This document shows positions 1 through 8,880 of a stretch of 41,491 nt of DNA, piece by piece. The position numbers and the translations under genes were made by a program. The notes beneath the pieces are model-generated. The model had not been told where the DNA came from and did not search any database. It saw only the letters and a program-made list of their open reading frames with translations. Source of the stretch: Burkholderiales bacterium (GTDB lineage: Bacteria; Pseudomonadota; Gammaproteobacteria; Burkholderiales; Casimicrobiaceae); the NCBI GenBank assembly GCA_020852555.1, contig JADZAQ010000119.1:1-41491 (forward strand), given 5' to 3'. Within the stretch, counting starts at the first letter, position 1. The number at the start of each line of letters is the position of its first letter.

Positions 1-500
<500 letters not shown>

Positions 501-528
501 CCGCCTCCTGCCCACGCAAGGACACGCA

Positions 529-954
529 ATGGCCAATACGATCCATGTCGACGTGGTGAGCGCCGAGCAGCAGATCTACTCGGGCGAGGCCGAGTTCGTC
601 GTACTCCCCGGGGTGGACGGCGAGCTCGGCATCTATCCGCGCCACACGCCGCTGTTCACGCAGATCAAGCCTGGCGCCGTTCGCATCAAGCCGGCCGGCG
701 AGGGAGACGACGAGTTCGTGTTCGTCCAGGGCGGTTTCCTCGAAATCCAGCCGAACAAGGTGACGGTGCTCGCCGATACCGCGATCCGCGCCAACGATCT
801 CGACGAGGCGATGGTGCTGGAGGCGAAGCAGCGCGCCGAGGAAGCGATGGCCAACAAGGACGCGGCCGGCGGCATCGCGGCGGCGCAGGCCGAGCTTGCC
901 GCCGCGCTCGCGCAACTCGAGGCGATCCGGAAGTTCCGCCATCGGGCCGGCTGA
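529..954 (+). CDS. atpC: ATP synthase F1 subunit epsilon
   Basis: This 141-residue protein is the epsilon subunit of the F1 central stalk, which couples rotation to catalysis and can inhibit ATP hydrolysis. The N-terminal beta-sandwich carries the family pattern ([20 protein letters not shown], then [16 protein letters not shown] at about residues 27-42). The C-terminal third is an Ala/Glu-rich helical hairpin, as expected. Length is normal for the family. The start ATG has AAGGA 7 bp upstream and sits 28 bp after atpD, so it is the last gene of the atp operon. No clear terminator is visible between it and the next gene. Confidence 0.97.
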   Translation: MANTIHVDVVSAEQQIYSGEAEFVVLPGVDGELGIYPRHTPLFTQIKPGAVRIKPAGEGDDEFVFVQGGFLEIQPNKVTVLADTAIRANDLDEAMVLEAKQRAEEAMANKDAAGGIAAAQAELAAALAQLEAIRKFRHRAG

Positions 955-1106
955 AATACGGCCCCTCGTTCGCTACCGGGCTTCGGTCGCTGGCCGACGG
1001 CAGGTAATCGCGAGCGCATGACTTTTGCTTGCGCAGTGCCGCTGGCTGGCGCGACAGGGTCGACGACCTGCGCTCGCGGGCCGGCGGATGCGGGGAGGGG
1101 ACGTCG

Positions 1107-1940
1107 ATGACATTCTGGAAGTGGTGCGGGTTGGCTTGGTGTGCGCTGATGCCGGCACTCGTTGCCGCCCAAGGCAACGAACTCGTCTTCTCGATCACCG
1201 AAGGCGTCACCTATCAGGCGACGCCCAAGGAGATCCGCGACAAGTTCGCGCCGATCGCCGAGATCCTCGCCAAAGCGACCGGGCGGCGCGTGCGCATGCA
1301 GGTGGTGCCCGCGTACGACGACGTGCGTGCCGGCATGGCCAAGCAGGAATTCGACGTCGCCTTCATCCACCCGGCGCACGTGTCGATGGCGGAGATCAAG
1401 GCAGGGCGCTACAAGGCGGTGGCGTGGACGACCGGGTATACCGAGTACATCGCGTCGGTCCTGGTCGCCAAGGATTCGCCCATCAAGGCGCTCGAGGACC
1501 TCAAGGGGCGCACGCTGGTCACTCCGGATCCGGACTCGATTACCTCGGCGATGGTGCGCGCCTTCCTGCGGGTGGAGAAGATTCCGACGACGACCGGCAA
1601 GGAGGTCGTCCCCGGTTCGATCCGCGTCATCACCACGCGCTACCAGGATGCGGTCCCCTTCTACATCGAGAACGGCTTCGCGCAGGCGGGGGTCACCGCC
1701 GCCAACGCGGTGGTCAAGGCGTGGACCGCGAAGGGCGGCCGCGTGATCTTCCGCTCGCGGCCGGTGCCCATCAAGCAGTTCATCGTGTCCAGCAAGCTGC
1801 CGGCCGACGACGCCCAGAAGATTCGCGAGGCGCTGCTCGGCCTGCGCGACCCGAAGGCGCTCGAGATCGTCGGCTACAAGGGATTCGTCGCTCCCAATCC
1901 GGATATCGAGAGCTCGACCATCGACTGGCTCGGGCTGTAG
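1107..1940 (+). CDS. PhnD-like phosphate/phosphonate-type periplasmic binding protein
   Basis: A 277-residue secreted solute-binding protein of the PhnD/phosphite-phosphonate family. I chose the ATG at 1107 because GGGAGGGG lies 6 bp upstream and the protein then begins with a clean signal peptide (hydrophobic residues about 5-21 ending ALVAAQ). The mature part shows family features: FSITEGVTYQATPKEIRDKF near the start, GMAKQEFDVAFIHPAHV in the first lobe, and LKGRTLVTPDPDSITSAM at the ligand-binding hinge. Families of this type feed ABC importers, but no permease or ATPase for it lies nearby, so it is an orphan; the ligand cannot be told from sequence. It could instead be a sensor-associated binding protein. 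Family assignment is fairly sure, substrate is not. Confidence 0.85.
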   Translation: MTFWKWCGLAWCALMPALVAAQGNELVFSITEGVTYQATPKEIRDKFAPIAEILAKATGRRVRMQVVPAYDDVRAGMAKQEFDVAFIHPAHVSMAEIKAGRYKAVAWTTGYTEYIASVLVAKDSPIKALEDLKGRTLVTPDPDSITSAMVRAFLRVEKIPTTTGKEVVPGSIRVITTRYQDAVPFYIENGFAQAGVTAANAVVKAWTAKGGRVIFRSRPVPIKQFIVSSKLPADDAQKIREALLGLRDPKALEIVGYKGFVAPNPDIESSTIDWLGL

Positions 1941-1980
1941 CACCGCTCCCGCCCGTTCGCGCTCTCGAGGTTCCCGCCGG

Positions 1981-1996
1981 GGGCACCGGCGTGCCC
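1981..1996 (+). terminator. Short GC-rich hairpin downstream of the binding-protein gene
   Basis: Perfect inverted repeat GGGCAC-CGGC-GTGCCC 40 bp after the stop at 1940, followed by GCTTTC rather than a real T run. It may act as a weak terminator for the binding-protein gene. The missing T tract makes this uncertain. Confidence 0.3.
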
Positions 1997-2164
1997 GCTT
2001 TCGGCACTTCCCGACGATCGCGGTAACGCTGCGACCCCTCACGCCCGAGGCGCCGGCCGGCGGCGGCCCGCCGGGCGCATGTGCAGCCTCCGCGGAGTCG
2101 CCACGCGCAAAGCCTTATCATCGTCATTGGCCCGGCGTTGGCCGCGGCGAGCAGGAGAACGCAG

Positions 2165-3568
2165 ATGAGCGACAAGCGGATCGAAAAGGACGCGCTGGGC
2201 GAGGTGCCGGTTCCCGCGCACCGGCTGTGGGGGGCGCAGACGCAGCGCTCGATCGATAACTTTCCGATCGGGGTGGCGCGCTTCGCCTTCGGGCGCCCGA
2301 GTATCCGGGCCTTCGGCCTCGTGAAGCAGGCGGCGGCGCGCGCCAACGCCGAACTCGGGACGCTCCCGGCCGACAAGGCCGACCTCATCGTGCGCGCCGC
2401 GCAGGAGGTCGTCGACGGCAAGTGGGACGACGAATTCCCGCTCGTCGTTTTCCAGACCGGGTCCGGCACGCAGTCGAACATGAACGCCAACGAGGTGATC
2501 GCCAACCGCGCGATCCAGCTCGCCGGCGGTGTCGTCGGCAGCAAGAAGCCGATCCATCCCAACGACGACGTCAACCGCAGCCAGTCGTCGAACGACGCGT
2601 TTCCCGCGGTGATGCACATCGCCACGCTGGAGGAGATCGAGCGCGCGCTGCTGCCGGCGATCGCGCAGTTGCACGCGACGCTCGCCGCGAAGGCGAAGGC
2701 GTTCGCGGACGTCGTCATGCTCGGCCGCACGCACCTGCAGGATGCCACCCCCGTCACGCTGGGGCAGGTGATCGCGGGCTGGGTCGGGCAGCTCGACGAC
2801 GCCAGGCGCTTCATCGAAAGCGCCCGCGACAGCCTCCATCCGCTCGCCCTCGGCGGCACCGCGGTCGGTACGGGGATCAACGCCCCGGCGCGCTTCGGCG
2901 AGGTGGTGGCGAAGCACATCGCGCAGGCGACGGGCAAGCCGTTCACGTCGGCCGCCAACAAGTTCGCCGCGCTTTCCGCGCACGATGCGATCGTCAATGC
3001 GAGCGCCGCGCTGCGTACGCTGGGCGGCGTCGCGATGAAGATCGCCAACGACGTGCGCTGGTACGCGAGCGGGCCGCGGGCGGGAATCGGCGAGATCACG
3101 ATCCCGGACAACGAGCCGGGATCGTCGATCATGCCGGGCAAGATCAATCCCACACAGTGCGAGGCGCTGACGATGGTCGCCGTGCAGGTCTTCGGCAACG
3201 ACGCGGCGGTGGCCTTCGCCGGGACGCAAGGCAACTTCCAGCTCAACGTGTTCAAGCCGGTGATGCTGCACAACGTGCTGGAGTCGATCGAGCTCCTGTC
3301 CGATGCGCTGCGCTCGTTCGACGAGCGCTGTGCCCGCGGCATCGAGCCCAATCGCGAGCGGATCCGTCAGCACGTCGAGGAGTCGCTCATGCTCGTCACC
3401 GCGCTCAACCCGCACATCGGCTACGAGAATTCGGCGAAGATCGCGCTCAAGGCACACCGTGACGGCACTTCGCTGCGCGCGGCGGCGCACGCGCTCGGCC
3501 TCGTGAGCGACGCCGATTTCGATCGCTGGATCGACCCCAAGGCGATGACGAAGCCGGACGCGATGTAA
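2165..3568 (+). CDS. fumC: Fumarate hydratase, class II
   Basis: A 467-residue class II (iron-free) fumarase, interconverting fumarate and L-malate in the cytosolic TCA cycle as a homotetramer. The superfamily signature [13 protein letters not shown] is at residues 319-331 and contains the catalytic serine (Ser321); the second catalytic region [15 protein letters not shown] has the conserved His190. The substrate-binding stretches [12 protein letters not shown] and [14 protein letters not shown] are intact. The ATG at 2165 is preferred over upstream in-frame starts because AGGAGA lies 6 bp before it and the protein then starts like other FumC proteins. It overlaps the next gene by one base (TAATG), suggesting co-translation with the sugar dehydrogenase. 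Confidence 0.97.
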   Translation: MSDKRIEKDALGEVPVPAHRLWGAQTQRSIDNFPIGVARFAFGRPSIRAFGLVKQAAARANAELGTLPADKADLIVRAAQEVVDGKWDDEFPLVVFQTGSGTQSNMNANEVIANRAIQLAGGVVGSKKPIHPNDDVNRSQSSNDAFPAVMHIATLEEIERALLPAIAQLHATLAAKAKAFADVVMLGRTHLQDATPVTLGQVIAGWVGQLDDARRFIESARDSLHPLALGGTAVGTGINAPARFGEVVAKHIAQATGKPFTSAANKFAALSAHDAIVNASAALRTLGGVAMKIANDVRWYASGPRAGIGEITIPDNEPGSSIMPGKINPTQCEALTMVAVQVFGNDAAVAFAGTQGNFQLNVFKPVMLHNVLESIELLSDALRSFDERCARGIEPNRERIRQHVEESLMLVTALNPHIGYENSAKIALKAHRDGTSLRAAAHALGLVSDADFDRWIDPKAMTKPDAM

Positions 3569-4707
3569 TGCGCGCCACCGGCGTGGGTCGCGCGTCACTT
3601 CTTGTCGCGCTCGCCCTGACGCTGCCGGCATTCGCGCAGGCGCCGCGCTCGCCGACGCCGCCGGCCACGGATGCGAGCATCACCACCGTCGAGATCGCGC
3701 GCGGTCTCGATCACCCGTGGGGTCTTGCCTTCCTGCCGGATGGCAGGATGCTCGTCACCGAACGCTCCGGTACCTTGCTGCTCCTCGCCAAGGGCGGTCG
3801 CTCGCGCGAGGCCGTGACCGGCACGCCCAAGGTCGCCGCCGGCGGCCAGGGCGGCCTCCTGGGCATCGCGCTGTCGCCCGACTTCGCGCGCGACCGGCGC
3901 GTCTACCTCTCGTTCTCGGAGGCGGGCGAGGGGGGTGCTGCCGGCACCGCGGTCGCCCGCGGCGTGCTGAACGACGCCCGCCTCGACGACGTCGAGGTCA
4001 TCTGGCGGCAGGTGCCCAAGATCGCCGGCAGCCGCAACCACTGGGGCTCGCGGCTCGTCTTCGCGCGCGACGGGACGCTTTTCGTCACCCTGGGCGATCG
4101 CTACAGCGCGCGGCCGATGGTGCAGGACCTCTCGACGACGATCGGCAAGGTGGTGCGCATCAACCCCGACGGGTCGATCCCCAAGGACAACCCCTTCGCC
4201 GGCCGCGCCGGGGCGCGTCCCGAGATCTGGTCGTACGGCCATCGCAACGTGCAGGCCGCGGCACTCGACCCCGGTACCGGGCAGCTGTGGACCGTCGAGC
4301 ACGGCGCGCGCGGCGGCGACGAGCTCAACCACCCCGAAGCCGGCAAGAATTACGGCTGGCCGGTGATCACCTACGGGGTCGACTATTCGGGCGTCAAGAT
4401 CGGCGAAGGCACCGCCAAGGCGGGCATGGAGCAGCCGGTGTACTACTGGGATCCGGTGATCGCGCCCTCCGGCGCTGCCTTCGATACCGGCGATCGCTAC
4501 CCCGGCTGGAAGGGCGATCTCTTCGTCGGTTCGCTCACCCCCGGCGGGCTCGTGCGGCTCGAACTGCGCGGCGGCGAAGTGAAGGCCGAGGCGCGCTACC
4601 TCCCCGACGTCGGCCGCGTGCGCGACGTGGTGCAGGGGCCGGACGGCTACCTGTATCTCCTGACCGACGCCGACGACGGCAAGTTGTTGCGGGTGGTGCC
4701 GCGGTAG
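3568..4707 (+). CDS. PQQ-dependent aldose sugar dehydrogenase-type beta-propeller protein
   Basis: A 379-residue exported protein of the soluble PQQ glucose/aldose dehydrogenase family (YliI-like), which oxidises aldose sugars in the periplasm using pyrroloquinoline quinone. The N-terminus is a signal peptide ending PAFAQA at about residue 25. Family stretches are LDHPWGLAFLPDGRMLVTER, GGQGGLLGIALSPDF, SRNHWGSRLVFARDGTLFVT, PEIWSYGHRNVQ, EHGARGGDELN and YYWDPVIAPSGAAFDTG, spread over the six-bladed propeller. The ATG overlaps the fumC stop by one base, so it relies on translational coupling. No PQQ biosynthesis genes are in view. Family is sure; the physiological sugar is not known. Confidence 0.92.
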   Translation: MRATGVGRASLLVALALTLPAFAQAPRSPTPPATDASITTVEIARGLDHPWGLAFLPDGRMLVTERSGTLLLLAKGGRSREAVTGTPKVAAGGQGGLLGIALSPDFARDRRVYLSFSEAGEGGAAGTAVARGVLNDARLDDVEVIWRQVPKIAGSRNHWGSRLVFARDGTLFVTLGDRYSARPMVQDLSTTIGKVVRINPDGSIPKDNPFAGRAGARPEIWSYGHRNVQAAALDPGTGQLWTVEHGARGGDELNHPEAGKNYGWPVITYGVDYSGVKIGEGTAKAGMEQPVYYWDPVIAPSGAAFDTGDRYPGWKGDLFVGSLTPGGLVRLELRGGEVKAEARYLPDVGRVRDVVQGPDGYLYLLTDADDGKLLRVVPR

Positions 4708-4718
4708 CGGCGGGGGCA

Positions 4719-4850
4719 ACGACCTCGACCACGGTACGTGTGGATTCGGATGTGCTGGCGTGGCTCAAGGGCCAGGGCAAGGGCTACCAGACGCGCATCA
4801 ACGCCATCCTGCGTGAGGCGATGCTGCGCGCGTTGCACCGCAAGCCTTGA
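4719..4850 (+). pseudogene. C-terminal remnant of a BrnA-type antitoxin
   Basis: An open stretch of 43 codons ending in TGA at 4848-4850. It encodes TTVRVDSDVLAWLKGQGKG followed by YQTRINAILREAMLRALHR, which matches the ribbon-helix-helix C-terminus of BrnA-type antitoxins (pattern 'V.lRlD.dV...fk..G.gyQtrIN..LR'). The usual acidic N-terminal half is missing: the preceding gene's stop lies only 11 bp upstream, and the only start inside is a GTG at 4740. No BrnT toxin gene is present. It is therefore either a decayed relic or, less likely, a 36-residue DNA-binding microprotein. Confidence 0.6.
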
Positions 4851-4862
4851 GCGGCCATCTGC

Positions 4863-5900
4863 CTACACCGCCGCAAATGCCACCACGTGATCCGCGGCGA
4901 GGCGGATGCCGATCGGCTCGCCGATGGCGTGATCGTGGTGTGACGGCACGAGCGAGAGTACGCGCGTTCCCGACGGCAGCGCCAGCGTGTAGAGGAACTG
5001 CGCGCCGCGAAAGACCTTGCTGACGATGCGTGCGCGCTGCTCCGAATCGTCCTCGTGCACCACGTCGTCGGGGCGCAGCAGCACGTCGACCGCGCCTTGC
5101 GCACCGACGGGCTGCGCCAGCGCGAGCGTGCCGAGCTCGGTACGCACCGCGCCACCGTCGACGGTGCCACGCACGAACACGCCCTCACCGACGAAATCCG
5201 CGACGTAGCGGGTGCGCGGCTGGTGGTACAGGTCGTAGGCGCTGCCCCACTGGTCGAGCGCGCCGTCGCGCATCACGCCGACCGTGTCGGCAAACGCGAA
5301 GGCCTCGCGCTGGTCGTGCGTGACGAGCAGCGCGGTGGTCCCGGTCGCCTGCAGGATCGTGCGCACGTCGAACGAGAGGTGCTCGCGCAGGTCGACGTCG
5401 AGGCTCGAGAACGGCTCGTCGAGGAGCAGGAGCCCGGGGGCCGGCGCGAGCGCACGGGCCAGCGCCACGCGCTGCTGTTGGCCGCCCGAGATCTCGTGCG
5501 GGTAGCGCGCCGCCTCCCCGCGCATGCCGACGAGGGCGAGCATCTCGTGCACGCGCGCCTCGCGCGCGGCGGCGCTTCGCCCGGACAGGCCGAAGGCGAC
5601 GTTACCGGCGACGGTGAGGTGCGGAAAGAGCGCGAAATCCTGAAAGACCATCCCGATGCTGCGCCGCTCGGGCGGGACCAGCTTGCCCGGTGCGGACAGT
5701 GTGGTCGCATCGAGGGCGATGCTGCCGGTGCGGACCGGCTCGAAGCCGGCCACGCAGCGCAGGAGCGTGCTCTTGCCGCAGCCGGAGGCGCCGAGCAGGC
5801 AGCCGATCTCGCCCGGTGCGAGCGTGAAGCTGAGGTTGCGCAGCACCGGCGTATCGCCGTAGGCGTGAGCAACGTCGTGAACGGTCAGGGAGAGCGCCAT
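4863..5900 (-). CDS. fbpC: Iron(III) ABC transporter ATP-binding protein
   Basis: A 345-residue ATPase that powers ferric iron import across the inner membrane. Walker A GASGCGKS is at residues 37-44, the Q-loop Gln at 87, the ABC signature ISGGQQQRVALARAL at 137-151, and Walker B LLLLDE at 157-162 followed by the FSSLD D-loop. The C-terminal third (LLRPDDVVHEDD, LALPSGTRVLSLVPSHH, IGIRLAADHVVAF) is the TOBE-type domain typical of FbpC/CysA-like ATPases. I start it at 5900 (MALSLTVHDV), since upstream in-frame sequence is opposite fbpB and not ABC-like. It is divergent from fbpB; fbpA lies beyond fbpB on the minus strand, so the importer is split into three units. Confidence 0.93.
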   Translation of the reverse strand: MALSLTVHDVAHAYGDTPVLRNLSFTLAPGEIGCLLGASGCGKSTLLRCVAGFEPVRTGSIALDATTLSAPGKLVPPERRSIGMVFQDFALFPHLTVAGNVAFGLSGRSAAAREARVHEMLALVGMRGEAARYPHEISGGQQQRVALARALAPAPGLLLLDEPFSSLDVDLREHLSFDVRTILQATGTTALLVTHDQREAFAFADTVGVMRDGALDQWGSAYDLYHQPRTRYVADFVGEGVFVRGTVDGGAVRTELGTLALAQPVGAQGAVDVLLRPDDVVHEDDSEQRARIVSKVFRGAQFLYTLALPSGTRVLSLVPSHHDHAIGEPIGIRLAADHVVAFAAV

Positions 5901-5936
5901 CGGGGATCGGGGATCGGGGGCGACGATGCCGCCGCC

Positions 5937-5942
5937 TATAAT
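5937..5942 (+). promoter_or_regulatory. Candidate -10 element for fbpB
   Basis: A perfect TATAAT lies 46 bp before the fbpB start in the divergent spacer. At the usual 17-bp distance the upstream hexamer is TCGGGG, so there is no good -35; the promoter would need an activator or be weak. Three tandem copies of ATCGGGG (5899-5919) lie just upstream. Confidence 0.45.
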
Positions 5943-5988
5943 CCTCGCATGACGGCGCGACTTGGCGAGCGCACGATGGAAATTACCC

Positions 5989-7674
5989 ATGCGCGCTAAT
6001 GCGCCGTGGCTCACCGGCACCGCGATCGCGGTCGCCGCGATCGCCGCGCTGCCGACGCTTGCCGTGGTCACCCGCGGCGTGGCGCCCGGCGCCGGCGCGA
6101 CGTGGGAACATCTGCTCGCGACCACGCTGCCCGAGATGGTCGCCAACACGCTGTGGCTCCTGCTGCTCGTGGGGGTGGGGGTGATCGTCGGCGGCACCGC
6201 GTGCGGATGGCTCCTCGCCCGCCATCGCTTTCCCGGCAGCCGCGTCTTCGAGTGGGCGCTCTTGCTGCCGCTCGCGATGCCGGCGTACGTCATGGCGTAC
6301 GCCTACACCGACTTCCTCGAGTACGCCGGGCCCGTGCAGAGCGCGCTGCGGGCGAGCTTCGGCCTCGCCCACGGGGACTACTGGTTTCCCGACGTGCGCA
6401 CGGTGCCGGGTGCGGCGGTGATCTTCATCTTCGCGCTCTTCCCGTACGTGTACCTCCTCACCCGCGTCGCCTTTCTCGAGCGGCCGCGCTCGCTCGCCGA
6501 GGCGGCGCGCACGTTGGGTCTCGATCGCCGGCAGGCGTTCCTGCGCGTCGACCTGCCGCTCGCCCGCCCGGCAATCGCCGCCGGCGCGGCGCTGGCGCTC
6601 ATGGAAACGCTCGCCGATTTCGGCACCGTGTCGTATTTCGCGGTGCCGACGTTCACCACCGGGATCTATCGCGCCTGGTTCAACCTCGGCGATCGGGCCG
6701 CCGCGGCGCAGCTTGCCAGTGCGCTGCTGGTCTTCGTGGTGACGGTGCTCATTCTCGAGCGCGTCAGCCGCGGCGCCGGGCGCACGTACGCGGCGGCGCA
6801 CGGCCGCGCGGTCACCGATACGGTGCGCGAGACGCTGCGCGGCGTGCCTGCGCTCGCCGCCACGGGCGTGTGCACGATCGCGGTCACGGTCGGTTTCGCA
6901 TTGCCGGTGGCTATCCTGCTGCGGCTCATCCATGCCGATCCCGAGATCGCCTTCGACGCGCGCTTCGCGACCTGGATGGGCCACACGCTCGTTGCGGCCG
7001 GCGTTGCCGCGGGCGTGTGCGCGGTGCTGGCGATCGTCGTCGCGTATGCCTTGCGACTCAATCCCGGGTGGCCGATGCGCGCGGCGAGCCGCGTGCTGAC
7101 GCTGGGCTATGCGGTCCCGGGCACGGTGCTCGCCGTCGGCGTGCTGTTGCCGCTCGGAACGATCGATGCCGTGTATGCGGACTGGCGGCGCAGCGTCACC
7201 GGCGTGGCGCCGGGGCTGCTGCTCACCGGCACCATCGTCGCGCTGGTCTACGCGTACGTCGTGCGCTACTTCGCGGTGGCCTGGAACGCCGTCGAGCCGG
7301 GCTTCGCGCGGATCACGCCGGCGATGGATGCCGCGGCGCGGAGCCTCGGCGTCGGTGCGGCCGGCACGCTCGTGCGCGTGCACGCGCCGCTCCTCGCGCG
7401 CAGCGTGGCGGCGGCGCTCCTCCTCAGCTTCGTCGACGTGATGAAGGAGCTGCCGGCCACACTCATCCTGCGCCCCTTCAACTTCGATACGCTGGCCACG
7501 CAGGCGTATCAGCTCGCAAGGGACGAGCGGCTCGCCGAAGCGGCGGTGCCGTCGCTCGCCATCGTGGTCGTCGGCCTGGTGCCGATCGTGCTGCTCGCCC
7601 GCCTCGCGCGGCGCGATGCGCAGCGCGCGCCGCTGGCGACGGCCGCCACGCTGTCGGCGCAGCAGGGCGGCTGA
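5989..7674 (+). CDS. fbpB: Iron(III) ABC transporter permease (two fused permease halves)
   Basis: A 561-residue inner-membrane permease with about twelve hydrophobic segments, made of two homologous halves as in FbpB/SfuB. Each half carries an ABC-permease EAA loop that docks on the ATPase: AARTLGLDRRQAFLRVDLP in the first half and DAAARSLGVGAAGTLVRVHAP in the second. The C-terminal half has the family stretch DVMKELPATLILRPFNFDTLA. The ATG at 5989 is chosen because the protein then begins with a short basic end and the first membrane helix; GGA lies 8 bp upstream. It works with FbpC (divergent) and FbpA (convergent, 20 bp away) to import ferric iron. Confidence 0.93.
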   Translation: MRANAPWLTGTAIAVAAIAALPTLAVVTRGVAPGAGATWEHLLATTLPEMVANTLWLLLLVGVGVIVGGTACGWLLARHRFPGSRVFEWALLLPLAMPAYVMAYAYTDFLEYAGPVQSALRASFGLAHGDYWFPDVRTVPGAAVIFIFALFPYVYLLTRVAFLERPRSLAEAARTLGLDRRQAFLRVDLPLARPAIAAGAALALMETLADFGTVSYFAVPTFTTGIYRAWFNLGDRAAAAQLASALLVFVVTVLILERVSRGAGRTYAAAHGRAVTDTVRETLRGVPALAATGVCTIAVTVGFALPVAILLRLIHADPEIAFDARFATWMGHTLVAAGVAAGVCAVLAIVVAYALRLNPGWPMRAASRVLTLGYAVPGTVLAVGVLLPLGTIDAVYADWRRSVTGVAPGLLLTGTIVALVYAYVVRYFAVAWNAVEPGFARITPAMDAAARSLGVGAAGTLVRVHAPLLARSVAAALLLSFVDVMKELPATLILRPFNFDTLATQAYQLARDERLAEAAVPSLAIVVVGLVPIVLLARLARRDAQRAPLATAATLSAQQGG

Positions 7675-7694
7675 GCGCGAAGGCGCGGTCGGCG

Positions 7695-8723
7695 CTACTT
7701 CCACCCGGCGCGGTCGGCGATCTTCTGCGCCTCGACGGTGTTCTTGCCGAGCGTGGCGATCGGCAGCGGGTCGATCTTGAACGTGCCGAGTGCGGCGAGC
7801 GCAGGATTGTCGACGGCGACCGTCGGCACCACCGGCCACTCGTTGTTGCCGCCCGCGAAATAGCGCTGCGCCTCGTCGCTCGCGAGGTATTCGAGGAACT
7901 TGGTCGCGTTGCCCGGGTGCGGTGCGTGCTTCATGATGCCCGCGCCGGAGATGTTGACGTGCGTGCCGGCGCCGGCCTGGTCGGGCCAGACGAGACCGGT
8001 CTTGGCGGCGATCTCCTTGTCCTCGGGTTTCGACGACCGCAGGATGCGCGCGTAGTAGTACGAATTGGCGAGCGCCACGCTGCACTCGCCGGCGGCGACC
8101 GCCTTGATCTGGTCGGTATCGCCGCCCTTGGGCGCGCGGGCGAGGTTGGCGACGAGACCGTTCGCCCACGCCTGCGCCTTCTCGGGTCCGAGATGCGCGA
8201 TCAGCGAGCCCAGCAGCGACAGGTTGTACGGGTGGCTCCCCGAGCGCACGCAGACCTGTCCCTTGAGCTTAGGCCCGGCGAGCGACTCGTAGGTGGGGAC
8301 GTCGGCGGGCTTCAGTTTCGCCTTGTCATAGACGATCACCCGCGCGCGATACGAGAAGCCGTCCCAGTTGCCGTCCGGATCGCGGAACTTGGTCGGGATG
8401 CGTTTGGCGAGAAGCTCGGACTTCACGGGCTGGAAGAGTCCCAGCTGCTGCGCCTGCCACAGCCGCGCGGCGTCGACGATGAGGAGCACGTCCGCCGGGC
8501 TGTTGGCGCCTTCGGTCTTCAGGCGCTCGAGGAGCTGCTCGTCGCCGGCCTCGATGCGATTGATCTTGATGCCGGTGGCCTTGGTGAAGTTCGAGTACAG
8601 CGCCTCGTCGGTCTGGTAGTGGCGCGCGGAATAGAGGTTGAGGACGGGCTCCTCCGCGGCGTGGGCGGTGGCGAGCGTGAACGCGGCCGCGAGCGCGGTG
8701 GCGAGGATGGGGAGTCGGGACAT
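7695..8723 (-). CDS. fbpA: Iron(III) ABC transporter periplasmic binding protein
   Basis: A 342-residue periplasmic ferric-binding protein. The signal peptide covers about residues 1-22 (LPILATALAAAFTLATAHA). The mature start VLNLYSARHYQTDEALYSNF is typical of the FbpA/FutA family, and the tyrosine cluster YYY at 222-224 (in ANSYYYARIL) corresponds to the tyrosines that ligate iron in this family. WPDQAGAGTHVNISGAGI is another conserved family stretch. The ATG at 8723 is the one that gives the signal peptide. It converges on fbpB with a 20-bp gap. A sigma70-type promoter and a Fur-like palindrome lie upstream, fitting iron-repressed expression. Binding of bare ferric iron rather than a chelate is inferred from the family. 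Confidence 0.94.
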   Translation of the reverse strand: MSRLPILATALAAAFTLATAHAAEEPVLNLYSARHYQTDEALYSNFTKATGIKINRIEAGDEQLLERLKTEGANSPADVLLIVDAARLWQAQQLGLFQPVKSELLAKRIPTKFRDPDGNWDGFSYRARVIVYDKAKLKPADVPTYESLAGPKLKGQVCVRSGSHPYNLSLLGSLIAHLGPEKAQAWANGLVANLARAPKGGDTDQIKAVAAGECSVALANSYYYARILRSSKPEDKEIAAKTGLVWPDQAGAGTHVNISGAGIMKHAPHPGNATKFLEYLASDEAQRYFAGGNNEWPVVPTVAVDNPALAALGTFKIDPLPIATLGKNTVEAQKIADRAGWK

Positions 8724-8760
8724 GGGGGCGATCCGGGGGGCAGGAGGTGTCGGGCCCTGG

Positions 8761-8789
8761 ACGATACTCCGCGCGTTCGCCGCCGTCAA
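8761..8789 (-). promoter_or_regulatory. Sigma70-type promoter of fbpA
   Basis: Read on the minus strand, TTGACG (complement of 8784-8789) is followed after exactly 17 bp by TATCGT (complement of 8761-8766). It points at fbpA, whose ATG is at 8723, giving a leader of roughly 30 nt. Confidence 0.6.
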
Positions 8790-8795
8790 TACGAA

Positions 8796-8810
8796 TGCGA
8801 ACTGTTCGCG
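8796..8810. promoter_or_regulatory. Fur-like 7-1-7 palindrome upstream of fbpA
   Basis: TGCGAAC-T-GTTCGCG contains the perfect 6-1-6 palindrome GCGAAC-T-GTTCGC at 8797-8809 and has the 7-1-7 layout of Fur sites; with flanks it reads AATGCGAACTGTTCGCG. It lies 6 bp upstream of the -35 hexamer. Its position before an iron-uptake gene makes a Fur-family regulator the likeliest binder; this is inference. Confidence 0.5.
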
Positions 8811-8880
8811 TTTGCGAGGTCGGCGATGCCGCGAGCCGCCTTCCGGCAAACGAACGACGCGGCCCGGCCGCGCGCTGCGA

